Origin: Pseudocolwellia sp. AS88
GTDB lineage: Bacteria > Pseudomonadota > Gammaproteobacteria > Enterobacterales > Alteromonadaceae
Direction: 5' to 3'
Length of the DNA stretch: 54,991 bases
NCBI RefSeq assembly: GCF_030551755.1
Contig: NZ_JAUPEC010000029.1
Location: forward strand, 1-54,991
Positions 16,861-25,656 of this stretch are shown here, piece by piece. The position numbers and the translations under genes are program-made. The notes beneath the pieces are model-generated. The model did not search any database. It saw nothing but the letters and a program-made list of their open reading frames with translations, and was not told the DNA's origin. Position 1 is the stretch's first letter. Each line of letters begins with the position of its first letter.

Positions 16861-19056
16861 ATGAATAGAACCTCACCATCTATAGAAAAATTAGCTGAAC
16901 TTGTTGGGTTTCATCGAAGCTATGTAAATAGTTTTGGCATTGAACAAACTCCCAAGCAAGAAGCACTTGAAGCTCTACTTAATGCTATGGGGTACGACTT
17001 AAGTAATGAAGAAGTCTTGGTTGAACAAATAACAATTCTAGAAGAAAAAAAATGGCGTAACATTTTACCTGCCACCCACATTATAAAAAATACTAATCCA
17101 AATTATTATGTGCCGATCAGCTTAGCTCATTCAGATAATATAAAGTCGATAAAATTTATTATTAATACTGAGCAAAATGATGTTATTGAAACGAGTGTTG
17201 ATCTTACTAATTTAAAATTAATTGAAACAACAAAACTACACGATAAAATATTTAGTCAATACCAACTCCCACTTCCTGAATTGCAAGAAGGTTATCACCA
17301 AGTATCTGTAACTATTGGCAACCTTTATTCTCATTGTCACTTAGTTATAACGCCAGCGACCTGTTTCAGTGCTGAAGAAGCGCATAGTAAAAAAGTATGG
17401 GGATACACAGCTCAACTGTATTCAATACGTAGTGATGAAAACTTTGGAATGGGGGATTTTGGTGATTTAAGTAACATTATAATCAATACAGCTAAACAAG
17501 GTGCTTCAACTGTTGGGCTTAATCCATTACATCCTTTGTATCAGAATAATCCTGAGCACATTAGCCCATATTCCCCCACTAGTCGCTGTTTTCTTAATGT
17601 ACTTTATATAGATGTTCGCGCTACTCATAATTTTTTAAGCTGCCAAAAGGCTAGCGATACATTTAACAGTGCAGATTATCAATCAAAGTTAGCTTTAACT
17701 AGAGCTGAGGATTTAGTTAATTATGCTGCTGTAGCTAGCTTGAAGTATGAATTATTAGAAATACTTTTTGACGATTTCATGTCAACTGGTGGTTTCGAAA
17801 ATAAAGACGAACATAGCCAAAGTTTCACTCGTTTTATTGAAGAACAAGGTGAAGACTTATATACATTAGCAACATTTGAAGCCTTATATGAACATTTCAG
17901 AAATATTGATGCTTCTATTTATGATTGGAAATTATGGCCAGAAGAGTATCAATCACCAAATACAGAACAAATTAAAATTTTCCAAAAGTCTCACGATAAA
18001 CGTATTCAATACTTTATGTATTTACAATGGTTAGCTCATGAACAATTAACAAAAGCAGCTATTTTAACCAAAACACACAATATGCCATTAGGTTTATATT
18101 TAGATTTAGCGGTTGGATGCGATGGTTCTGGTGTTGATGTTTGGTCGAATCAAGAGGTTTATGTATCAGGAGCTTCAGTAGGAGCACCACCTGATGCGAT
18201 GAATACTTTAGGTCAAAACTGGGGCTTAACTCCAATGAACCCTGTTACTTTAAAAGAGCAAGGTTATCTTCCTTTAATAAAAGCGCTGCGTTGCAATATG
18301 AAGTATGCTGGTGCTTTACGAATAGATCATATTTTAGGTTTGCTGCGTCAGTATTGGGTTGCACCTGGAATGGGAGCTCATGAAGGTATTTATATTACAT
18401 TCCCCCTTGATGACATTTTAAATATTATCGCATTAGAATCTCGTCGGTCACGTTGTGTAGTTATTGGAGAAGACCTTGGTACTGTTCCTGAAGGCTTTAG
18501 TGACATTATTGCTAAATCAGGACTACTTTCTTATAAAGTTTTATATTTTGAACGTTGGTGGGAAACAGGTTTATTCAAACGCCCGGAGTTATATCCAAGT
18601 CAATCAATAGCCACTGTTTCAACACACGATGTACCTACATTAGTGGGTTGGTGGACAAGCCGAGATTTGACATGGCGTAGAGAATTAAATTTATATCCAA
18701 ATGACCAATTAAAAGAGCAAGAACAGAAAGATCGAATAAAAGATCGTCACTTTCTAATCTCAGCATTAAAAGATGTTGGTACTTTATCTAACGATGATGT
18801 GAGTGATGAAACATTGGAAATAACAAATTCAGATCTTAATATTGCTGTTCAAAAATATATAGCAGTTTCACCAAGCCATATACAATTAATCCCATTAGAG
18901 GATGGTTTAGAGCTGATTGAGCAAGTAAATATTCCTGGCACAATAGGTGAGCATCCCAACTGGCGTCAAAAACTCCCTATTGATTTAAATGAAATATGGA
19001 AAACGTCTTCTATTGTTAATATACAAAAGCTTATGAATAAAGTTCGGCCAAAATAG
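16861..19056 (+). CDS. malQ: 4-alpha-glucanotransferase (amylomaltase)
   Basis: GH77 enzyme that transfers alpha-1,4-glucan segments in maltodextrin and glycogen metabolism. The catalytic domain (about 170-700) shows YSIRSDENFGMGDFGDL (disproportionating-enzyme signature), the nucleophile region LGLYLDLAVGCDGSGVD, ALRIDHILGLLRQYW, the acid region VVIGEDLGTVPE and STHDVPTLVGWW. An N-terminal extension (about 1-165) is typical of bacterial MalQ. At 731 residues it is slightly longer than E. coli MalQ (694). No other glycogen or maltose gene is next to it, so it is an isolated transcription unit with a hairpin after it. Confidence 0.96.
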   Translation: MNRTSPSIEKLAELVGFHRSYVNSFGIEQTPKQEALEALLNAMGYDLSNEEVLVEQITILEEKKWRNILPATHIIKNTNPNYYVPISLAHSDNIKSIKFIINTEQNDVIETSVDLTNLKLIETTKLHDKIFSQYQLPLPELQEGYHQVSVTIGNLYSHCHLVITPATCFSAEEAHSKKVWGYTAQLYSIRSDENFGMGDFGDLSNIIINTAKQGASTVGLNPLHPLYQNNPEHISPYSPTSRCFLNVLYIDVRATHNFLSCQKASDTFNSADYQSKLALTRAEDLVNYAAVASLKYELLEILFDDFMSTGGFENKDEHSQSFTRFIEEQGEDLYTLATFEALYEHFRNIDASIYDWKLWPEEYQSPNTEQIKIFQKSHDKRIQYFMYLQWLAHEQLTKAAILTKTHNMPLGLYLDLAVGCDGSGVDVWSNQEVYVSGASVGAPPDAMNTLGQNWGLTPMNPVTLKEQGYLPLIKALRCNMKYAGALRIDHILGLLRQYWVAPGMGAHEGIYITFPLDDILNIIALESRRSRCVVIGEDLGTVPEGFSDIIAKSGLLSYKVLYFERWWETGLFKRPELYPSQSIATVSTHDVPTLVGWWTSRDLTWRRELNLYPNDQLKEQEQKDRIKDRHFLISALKDVGTLSNDDVSDETLEITNSDLNIAVQKYIAVSPSHIQLIPLEDGLELIEQVNIPGTIGEHPNWRQKLPIDLNEIWKTSSIVNIQKLMNKVRPK

Positions 19057-19088
19057 CGGTCATATTAACTACCACTTAAACTGCATAC

Positions 19089-19124
19089 TTAAACGTACTA
19101 ACCATAAACTTTTAGTACGTTTAA
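19089..19124 (+). terminator. Perfect 13-bp hairpin after malQ, probable terminator
   Basis: TTAAACGTACTAA and TTAGTACGTTTAA form a perfect 13-bp stem with a 10-nt loop, 32 nt after the malQ stop. The following bases are T-rich but not a clean T-run (TTTCAT), so termination may be partial. Confidence 0.7.
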
Positions 19125-19253
19125 TTTCATATACCTAATCCTTAAGTTTCAGCCCCCCCTACTCTTTTATGTAAATAAGAAGATTTTTGTTATAAGACTC
19201 GTTAAAATATATTTATCTCGCAGACTAATCCCTTAAGACTCTTTAAATTATTT

Positions 19254-19685
19254 ATGGCTAAAGCAAACATTCAACATACGATCACAAGTTTTGGTATTTA
19301 CGACAAATGGGATAATTCAAATAAAGCTCTTCCTAAAATCACCCAATTCACTTTGAATGTTCCAGCTAAAATAGATATTGAATTTGGTTTTATTGTTAAT
19401 ATCAAAAAAGGCAAAGGTAAAAAAATAACTTATTGTATTTATCACCCTGATATACCTGACGATAAAGGAAAAATTATGCCTCCTTTTGATGGTAATATTT
19501 ATATTAAAGATAACAACTGGGATTTCTACTTAGGTGATACTATCTGGGAGCCTATACACAATAAAATAGGTGACTGGCGAATGACAGTAGAGTGCGATGG
19601 AAAAATCATTGCAGATAAAACTTTTGTTATTGGTGAACCTAATAAAATTGAAGAAGCAAAATTCTGGAAAAGAGCAGGCTATTAA
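19254..19685 (+). CDS. DUF3859-type protein
   Basis: A 143-residue soluble protein that I recognise from memory as a DUF3859 family member, with typical TSFGIYDKWD near the N-terminus and a beta-rich body (for example PFDGNIYIKDNNWDFYLGD and IGDWRMTVECDGKIIADKTF). It looks like an immunoglobulin-like beta sandwich, with no signal peptide or catalytic motif. Function is unknown. It is a single gene, converging with the GGDEF-EAL gene downstream. Confidence 0.8.
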   Translation: MAKANIQHTITSFGIYDKWDNSNKALPKITQFTLNVPAKIDIEFGFIVNIKKGKGKKITYCIYHPDIPDDKGKIMPPFDGNIYIKDNNWDFYLGDTIWEPIHNKIGDWRMTVECDGKIIADKTFVIGEPNKIEEAKFWKRAGY

Positions 19686-19749
19686 CAAAGAGTATATTTC
19701 CTCAGGTAATTAGCCTTAAATCATAAAGTTTATGTTTAATTTAGCATCT

Positions 19750-22047
19750 TCATGTGGTTGCTTTTTTAGAGATATACTCTTCAAAATCAAGCTTTTTGAC
19801 AGGTACTGAAAAGTAATAACCTTGTCCATAATCACAACCGATATTCGTTAACATATCTTGCTGCTCTTTAGTTTCTATACCTTCAGCGATCACTTTAATA
19901 TTTAATTTATTCGCCATAACAACCATAGCCTCACATAAAGCTAAATCTTTACTATCTAGAGACATTTTCTGTACAAAACTTTTGTCTATTTTTAAAAAAT
20001 CAGTTTCATAATTCTTTAAATAAGAAAGTGACGAATACCCTGTACCAAAATCGTCAATTGAAATAGGGATCCCAGATTCTTTTACTTGCTGTAAAATATC
20101 TGCCACACCTTTTTTATTTTCCATTAAAAGATTTTCGGTTATTTCAAAAGCAACTGAATCGTTAGAATGTTCTTCACTAACAAGTGTCCCCATCCATGCC
20201 GATATATTTCCTGTGTTCTTTTTGTACTGAATGGGCGATGTATTAATACTGACTTGAAAATCAGGATGAATAGTATTTCTCCACTCTTTTACATCAGATA
20301 AAACCTCATTAAAAACAAAGTCACTAATTTCTATAATCAAACCTGTTTCTTCAGCTAGTGCGATAAAATCAAACGGGCTCACTAAACCTCTTGTTGGATG
20401 TTGCCAACGCACTAACGCTTCTGCTTTATAAACAACATTAGTTTGTAAGTTTATAATGGGCTGATAAACGACAAAAAACTCCTCTCGTGAGATCGCATTT
20501 CGTAAGTCTTGGATAAGCTGCATTCTGGCAACAGCTCTATTTCTCATAGATTTAGTAAAATAATGGTAGGTGTTTCGTCCTAAACTTTTAGCTCCGTACA
20601 TGGCTTGATCAGCATTTTGAAGTAAATCATCTATTTCTGTTCCATCATCAGGATAAATAGTTATCCCAATACTTACGGCACTATGAACTACCTCATTTAA
20701 AAGGTAATAAGGTAAGGCAATTGAGCTTAGTAACTGTTCAGCCACAACTTCTACACCATCATAATCTTTAAGGTTAGACATAATAATAACGAACTCGTCA
20801 CCTCCTAACCTTGCAACTACATCGTTTTTACGAATACTTTGCTTTATCCGTTTAGCCGTTTCCTTGAGTAAAGCATCACCAATATGATGACCCAAAGTGT
20901 CATTCACATCTTTAAAGTGGTCCAAGTCTAAGAAGGCAATGGCGAGTTTTTCATTATCACGATTGGCTCTAGCTATAAGTTGAGTTAAATGCCCTCGCAT
21001 CATATTTCGGTTAGGTAAACCTGTTAGACTGTCAAAATTCGCTTGCTTCCAAATAAGTAAACTGTTTTTTTCTCTCTCGATAGAAACACTAGCTAAGTGA
21101 GCAAATTGTTCCACTAAGAAGAAATCCTGTTTTGTGGGCTTATATTCTATACAGTGATAAATCCCAAATACGCCAATAACTTCACCTTTAGAACTAATTA
21201 CCGGTTCAGCCCAGCAAGCTTTTAGATTTGCTTTATCGGCCAAGTTTACAACCCCACTTAAGCGAGGGTCTTGGCTAATATCTTCAACAATGATTCTTTT
21301 TCCATAAAAGGCAGCCGTCCCACATGTTGAGCTCTCAGGTCCTATTTCAGAGTTATGTATTTGCTTTACCATGGCATCAGGTAAGTTGGGTGCCGCACCT
21401 ACCATTAAGAATTGTCCTGATTTATCAAAGAGAGAAATACTGCAGTAAACGTTTGAATTTTCTTGTTCTACACTTTTAACAATAAACTCTAAAATATGAG
21501 ATAAAGGATGAGAGCCAACAATAAGTTCTAATGTTTTATTTCTTAAACGTCCCCATCGTTCACTTTTGATTAATGAACTATGTTTTTCACTAATATTACG
21601 TGCTGAGAAATAAGCGAACATATTTGCCATCGACAAAGTGGCTATTATTGTAGCGAAGTGAAATAGATTTATTTGAGAAAACGTCATTAACCCCACAATA
21701 AACATAAGGGCCAAACTAGAAATTACAGCAAATTTAATTCTTAGTAGATAATACGCTGCAATAGTGACAGGATATTCCCAATAGATTTGTGATGCTCCTT
21801 TCATCCAAATAAGCAACACTGTTGATAACATGAGAAAAGTGGACAAGATTATACTAGCTTTTTCCACATTCCTTGTTTTATAGACATAACAAAAAAGAGA
21901 AAAAAGAGTAATAACAATCAGAAAATCTAAGGCAGCCGTATTCCAATCTTGTTGATAAATCCGAATCAACATTAATAAGGCGATAACAAACGCACCTGAA
22001 GAGGTAAAATATAAGAGTAAAGTCTCTTTAATTGAGCGTTGGATCAT
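19750..22047 (-). CDS. Membrane GAF-GGDEF-EAL cyclic-di-GMP enzyme
   Basis: 765 residues. Several hydrophobic helices (about 10-150) are followed by a GAF domain (about 170-320), a GGDEF domain (about 330-495) and an EAL domain (about 505-760). Both catalytic domains look intact. The GGDEF motif is RLGGDEF with an I-site RKND five residues earlier. The EAL domain has EALVRW, NTSPIQY, ITENLLM, IDDFGTGYSSLSYL, FLKIDKSFV, IAEGIE and QGYYFSVP. The protein can in principle make and degrade c-di-GMP, and the GAF domain probably switches between them. It is a single gene, divergent from lgt. Confidence 0.93.
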   Translation of the reverse strand: MIQRSIKETLLLYFTSSGAFVIALLMLIRIYQQDWNTAALDFLIVITLFSLFCYVYKTRNVEKASIILSTFLMLSTVLLIWMKGASQIYWEYPVTIAAYYLLRIKFAVISSLALMFIVGLMTFSQINLFHFATIIATLSMANMFAYFSARNISEKHSSLIKSERWGRLRNKTLELIVGSHPLSHILEFIVKSVEQENSNVYCSISLFDKSGQFLMVGAAPNLPDAMVKQIHNSEIGPESSTCGTAAFYGKRIIVEDISQDPRLSGVVNLADKANLKACWAEPVISSKGEVIGVFGIYHCIEYKPTKQDFFLVEQFAHLASVSIEREKNSLLIWKQANFDSLTGLPNRNMMRGHLTQLIARANRDNEKLAIAFLDLDHFKDVNDTLGHHIGDALLKETAKRIKQSIRKNDVVARLGGDEFVIIMSNLKDYDGVEVVAEQLLSSIALPYYLLNEVVHSAVSIGITIYPDDGTEIDDLLQNADQAMYGAKSLGRNTYHYFTKSMRNRAVARMQLIQDLRNAISREEFFVVYQPIINLQTNVVYKAEALVRWQHPTRGLVSPFDFIALAEETGLIIEISDFVFNEVLSDVKEWRNTIHPDFQVSINTSPIQYKKNTGNISAWMGTLVSEEHSNDSVAFEITENLLMENKKGVADILQQVKESGIPISIDDFGTGYSSLSYLKNYETDFLKIDKSFVQKMSLDSKDLALCEAMVVMANKLNIKVIAEGIETKEQQDMLTNIGCDYGQGYYFSVPVKKLDFEEYISKKATT

Positions 22048-22371
22048 TAGCGCTCACCTAAAACGTTTAAAAACATAAAATCCTTTTATTTGCTTCAAGC
22101 TCAAACTTATCTAGAATACGATTAAATGAAAAACTAGGTAAAAATAAAGAATAAACAACTACTTTATATAATAGGTGTAAATATCCATTAAACCAAGTAG
22201 AAATAAAAATATAAGCCTCAAGGCATTTAATAAAACACTTATAGATAAAAGCAAGTATCATTAACTTCGGCTTGATAATCTGTGTCTTCAAATTTATGAT
22301 GGCACTATCTCCTTTCTTTGATGAAACTAACTTAATTTCATCTGCATTAATTCTCTTAGTAGGAACTCTCT
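22048..22371. other. Divergent intergenic region between the GGDEF-EAL gene and lgt
   Basis: 324 bp holding the promoters of two divergent genes. The - strand reading frame across it (22067-22423) is lysine- and phenylalanine-rich, overlaps the lgt start and has no recognisable domain, so it is judged non-coding. I see no terminator or riboswitch. Confidence 0.4.
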
Positions 22372-23178
22372 TTGGAACATTTAATTTGGAATATTGATCC
22401 GGTATTAATTTCTTTCGGTGCAATAAAAATTCATTGGTATGGCGTATTATTTTCTGCAGCTATCCTTTCTGGTTTACAAGTTATGAAATGGATTTATAAA
22501 ACAGAAAACATAGAGCTAGGAACGTTAGATACACTTTTAGGTTATGTTGTTGTGGGAATAATAGTAGGTGCTAGATTGGGCCACTGTTTTTTTTACGACC
22601 CAAGTTATTACTTCGCAAACCCTATGAAGATATTAGCCATATGGGAAGGTGGACTCGCCAGCCATGGTGGTGGATTAGGCGTTATTCTCGCCATTGGTTT
22701 ATATGTTAAAAAATACAAAGTCAGTTACTTATGGATTTTAGATAGACTAGCAATAGGCACCGCGTTATTTGGTGTATTTGTTCGTTTTGCAAATTTTATT
22801 AATTCAGAAATACTCGGCGTACAAACCAATGTCCCTTGGGCTGTAGTATTCGCTAGAGTAGATAATGTTCCACGACATCCTGCACAGCTTTATGAAGCTT
22901 TTGCTTATTTATTTATATTTATTATTCTAATCGGTTTATATAAAAAGTTTAAAAGTAAATCTCCTAACGGATTATTACTAGGTATATTTTTGATCTTGGC
23001 CTTTACTGCTAGATTTCTAATTGAGTCTGTAAAACAAAAACAAGCAGCTTATTCCTCAGAATTTATTTTAAATACAGGACAAATGTTAAGTATCCCATTT
23101 TTCATTGCTGGGATTGTATTAGTTATTTTAGCGCTGAAGCAGCTTAAGCAACCCTCAACCATTTCAAATAAGAAGTAG
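22372..23178 (+). CDS. lgt: Prolipoprotein diacylglyceryl transferase Lgt
   Basis: Inner-membrane enzyme that moves diacylglycerol from phosphatidylglycerol to the lipobox cysteine, the first step of lipoprotein maturation. Conserved blocks: HWYGVLFS (about 21-28), ASHGGGLG (about 99-106), the signature RFANFINSEILG (about 140; usually R-x-G-N-F-x-N, with alanine here in place of glycine) and PRHPAQLYEA (about 172-181). About seven helices; 268 residues. The start is TTG 22372 with AGGA 7 nt upstream; MEHLIWNIDPVLISFGAIKIHWYG fits the family N-terminus. The RNase H gene follows after 6 nt, so they form an operon. Confidence 0.95.
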   Translation: MEHLIWNIDPVLISFGAIKIHWYGVLFSAAILSGLQVMKWIYKTENIELGTLDTLLGYVVVGIIVGARLGHCFFYDPSYYFANPMKILAIWEGGLASHGGGLGVILAIGLYVKKYKVSYLWILDRLAIGTALFGVFVRFANFINSEILGVQTNVPWAVVFARVDNVPRHPAQLYEAFAYLFIFIILIGLYKKFKSKSPNGLLLGIFLILAFTARFLIESVKQKQAAYSSEFILNTGQMLSIPFFIAGIVLVILALKQLKQPSTISNKK

Positions 23179-23184
23179 AAAACA

Positions 23185-23970
23185 ATGAGTAAAAAACATT
23201 ACGTTATTTGGAAAGGAAAAAAAACTGGGGTTTTTGATACTTGGAGTACAGTGCAATCATTAGTTGCAGGTATGAATAATGCTCAATACATGGGGTTTGC
23301 TTCTAAAGCTGAGGCCGAAGCTGCTTATAAAGAAACTTATACTAAAGCCCTGATGAAGCGCTCTTTAGCGAAAGCCCCTAATTCAAGCTCAAAACCTGCA
23401 ACAGCTTCTAAATCAACATCAGTTAAAAGCACAAAAACATCTCTTAATTTTGCTGATTACAATATATATTGTGATGGAGCTTGTTCACCAAACCCGGGGA
23501 AATCAGGCTCAGGTATTGCGATATATGAAAAAGAGCAAGTTAAAGAGTTATGGTATGGCTTATATGACAAACATGGCACTAACAACACAGCTGAGTTACA
23601 TGCCCTGCATGAAGCATTAAAACTCGCAGCTTCATATATTCAGCAAAACCACTCAGTACAAATACTATCTGATTCAAAGTACTCAATTGATTGTATTACT
23701 AAATGGGCAAAAGGCTGGAAAAACAAAGGTTGGACGAGAGGAAAAGGAGAAGAAATAAAAAATTTAGACGTTATAAAAGATTGTTATGCGCTCCATGAAA
23801 AATTAAAACAAAACCTGACAATTTCTCATGTAAAAGGCCATGCAAATATTGAAGGTAATGAGCTTTCTGATAGAATGGCGGTTTTGGCTAGAACTCAAGC
23901 TGAAAAAGGTTTTGTGAAGTACTCTCAAGCTATTGATATACATTCAATCCTTGCGATGGCGTCAGGGTAA
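23185..23970 (+). CDS. Ribonuclease H with N-terminal RNA/DNA-hybrid-binding domain
   Basis: Degrades RNA in RNA-DNA hybrids. An N-terminal viroplasmin-like hybrid-binding domain (residues 4-50, YVIWKGKKTGVFDTW and YMGFASKAEAEAAY) is joined by a serine/lysine-rich linker (about 60-88) to an RNase H fold (about 92-250). Catalytic acids are visible: D97 in YCDGACSPNPG, E137 in NTAELHAL, D163 in LSDSKYS and a last aspartate in GNELSDRMAV. This layout resembles eukaryotic RNase H1 and a minority of bacterial enzymes rather than E. coli RnhA (155 residues). Tight spacing with lgt suggests co-transcription. Confidence 0.94.
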   Translation: MSKKHYVIWKGKKTGVFDTWSTVQSLVAGMNNAQYMGFASKAEAEAAYKETYTKALMKRSLAKAPNSSSKPATASKSTSVKSTKTSLNFADYNIYCDGACSPNPGKSGSGIAIYEKEQVKELWYGLYDKHGTNNTAELHALHEALKLAASYIQQNHSVQILSDSKYSIDCITKWAKGWKNKGWTRGKGEEIKNLDVIKDCYALHEKLKQNLTISHVKGHANIEGNELSDRMAVLARTQAEKGFVKYSQAIDIHSILAMASG

Positions 23971-24130
23971 ACCTAGAACAAACTATAGGATAAAAACCAA
24001 CTATACCTACAATGACTAATGAGTTGTTGAAAAGAAGATAAAACTAAGGGATAGTTGTTGTTATACAAAGGAATAAATAACGCCATGTTTTATATGGATT
24101 GTAACTTATCTAATAATAATTAAAGAATTT

Positions 24131-24976
24131 ATGTTGCATATTGATCAAAATGTAATTGAAGATATTGAGCGTGGTTTTTCTGTACCTGCGCAACCTAAAT
24201 TACTTCAAAAGCTACAAGATTTGGTTACCAAAGAAGAGCCTGAATTAAATCTTATAGCTAAAACAATTTCACAAGATGTTGCTATTTCATCCACAGTTCT
24301 AAAAACTATAAACTCGCCTGTTTATGGTTTAGCAAGAACGGTTTCTGACATCCCTAAAGCTGTTCGTTACATTGGTTTAGAAGGTATAATCACCTTAGTT
24401 ACCTGTAGCTTAATCAAACAAACCTTCAAACAAAAAGATTGTTCTATTGCTTTAAACGAATTTTGGTCAAATTCAACGAGTATAGCGAATGTTTGTGTTC
24501 AAATTGGCAATACACTTAAACAAGCCATTTCAAAAGACATTTTATTCTCATTAGGCTTATTTCATGATTGTGGTGTGCCAATTATGGCAATGAAGCACTC
24601 TGACTATCATAAAACCTTTGCTCGTGCGTTAAAGTTTCCGAATATTCCTATCACAACAATTGAAGATACAACTTATAAAGCTAATCATGCGACCATTGGA
24701 TATTATGTTTCAAGCTCTTGGCGATTACCTAAAGAAATTTGTCAATTAATTTTAGCTCATCATGAAAGAGACTTTATTGATAACCCTTTTAGCCGTATTC
24801 AAAAATTCTACTTTGCTATTTTAAAAATGGCTGAAAATATTGTTCATCAAAAAAGGTATAACAAAGATACGCCTGACTGGAGGTTTTTAAAGGATAAAGT
24901 TCTTAATTTGTTAGTATTAACTGAAGTAGAATACATCGAGATATTAAATAGTGCCGATGAAAATATCCAAAGTTGA
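24131..24976 (+). CDS. HDOD-domain signalling protein
   Basis: A 281-residue cytoplasmic protein built mainly of an HDOD domain (about 12-210), an HD-related fold without known catalytic activity that appears in signalling and motility regulators. Visible features are VPAQPKLLQKLQDL at the start, VLKTINSPVYGLARTVSDIPKAVRYIGLEGI (the conserved helical core), and FHDCGVPIMAMKH, a partial HD-like site. It stands alone and its partner is unknown. The context of c-di-GMP genes in the window suggests, but does not show, a role in surface behaviour. Confidence 0.9.
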   Translation: MLHIDQNVIEDIERGFSVPAQPKLLQKLQDLVTKEEPELNLIAKTISQDVAISSTVLKTINSPVYGLARTVSDIPKAVRYIGLEGIITLVTCSLIKQTFKQKDCSIALNEFWSNSTSIANVCVQIGNTLKQAISKDILFSLGLFHDCGVPIMAMKHSDYHKTFARALKFPNIPITTIEDTTYKANHATIGYYVSSSWRLPKEICQLILAHHERDFIDNPFSRIQKFYFAILKMAENIVHQKRYNKDTPDWRFLKDKVLNLLVLTEVEYIEILNSADENIQS

Positions 24977-25007
24977 TAATAACTAAAGATTAGTAATATA
25001 AAGCCAA

Positions 25008-25074
25008 GTTTGTTATTGCCATTAACAACAAACCACCTACTTTGATACCTGTCTCATACCTGTCTCATACCTGT
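25008..25074 (+). repeat. Hairpin and 11-bp tandem repeat after the HDOD gene
   Basis: GTTTGTTATT (25008-25017) pairs with AACAACAAAC (25024-25033) with one mismatch. Just after it the 11-bp unit ATACCTGTCTC is repeated about 2.7 times (25045-25074). No T-run follows the hairpin. The tandem repeat could vary by slippage. Confidence 0.6.
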
Positions 25075-25128
25075 AACTAAGCGAGAAAACCAAGCATAAC
25101 AGTCTAGTTCAAGTTCAATCTACTTCGA

Positions 25129-25506
25129 TTATTTAATAAAATTTGACCACTTAACAAGTAGCTCTTTAAAATCTTCGATACCGCATTCTGCAGAACTATC
25201 AAAGTCAGTATTTAAACCTTGTTCAATCTCTACATTTTCTAAATTATGTTCTATTTGTTCAAAGTTTGCATTTGAGATAATACTGACTGAATCTTCACTA
25301 AAAATAAGCGTGTATTCCACACCATTTACAACAACGTCTTTCGTTTGTCGTTCTTTAAGGTTATCAATAACCTTAATTAACTCTAATAATTTAGTCGTGT
25401 TTTTACCAATCTCGACTTCTAGCCATGGCCCCATTATTTCATGTTCCATTGAAAACCTAGCCGTTGCTGATCCTGTTAATGAATCATGAATAAATTCGTA
25501 TTCCAT
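25129..25506 (-). CDS. yacL: YacL (UPF0231) family protein
   Basis: Small acidic protein matching E. coli YacL by pattern: MEYEFIHD at the start (E. coli MDYEFLRD), a middle RFSMEHEIMGPWLEVEI block, VNGVEYTLIFSEDSVSI, and CGIEDFKELL near the end (E. coli CGVEDFLQVV). Function is unknown. The ATG at 25506 is chosen because it matches the family start; an in-frame ATG at 25536 would add MNSTFNYSED. Neither has a clear Shine-Dalgarno. It lies close to acnB, its neighbour in E. coli, with one unknown gene between, which supports the assignment. Confidence 0.87.
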   Translation of the reverse strand: MEYEFIHDSLTGSATARFSMEHEIMGPWLEVEIGKNTTKLLELIKVIDNLKERQTKDVVVNGVEYTLIFSEDSVSIISNANFEQIEHNLENVEIEQGLNTDFDSSAECGIEDFKELLVKWSNFIK

Positions 25507-25656
25507 ATCTTCGCTATAATTAAATGTACTATTCATTAATTATATCAAACATAAACTATCTCTACCCTGTGAATGCATTAATTAATACTAAAAAACTCAA
25601 TGGAACTTATTAATAAATCCCCTATCTAACTTTTAAATTTGGTGATGTAAGTTTTT

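Noticed and set aside
22067-22423. A 118-codon - strand reading frame upstream of and overlapping lgt
   Set aside because: It covers the divergent promoter region, overlaps the conserved lgt start, has low-complexity composition and matches no family that I know.
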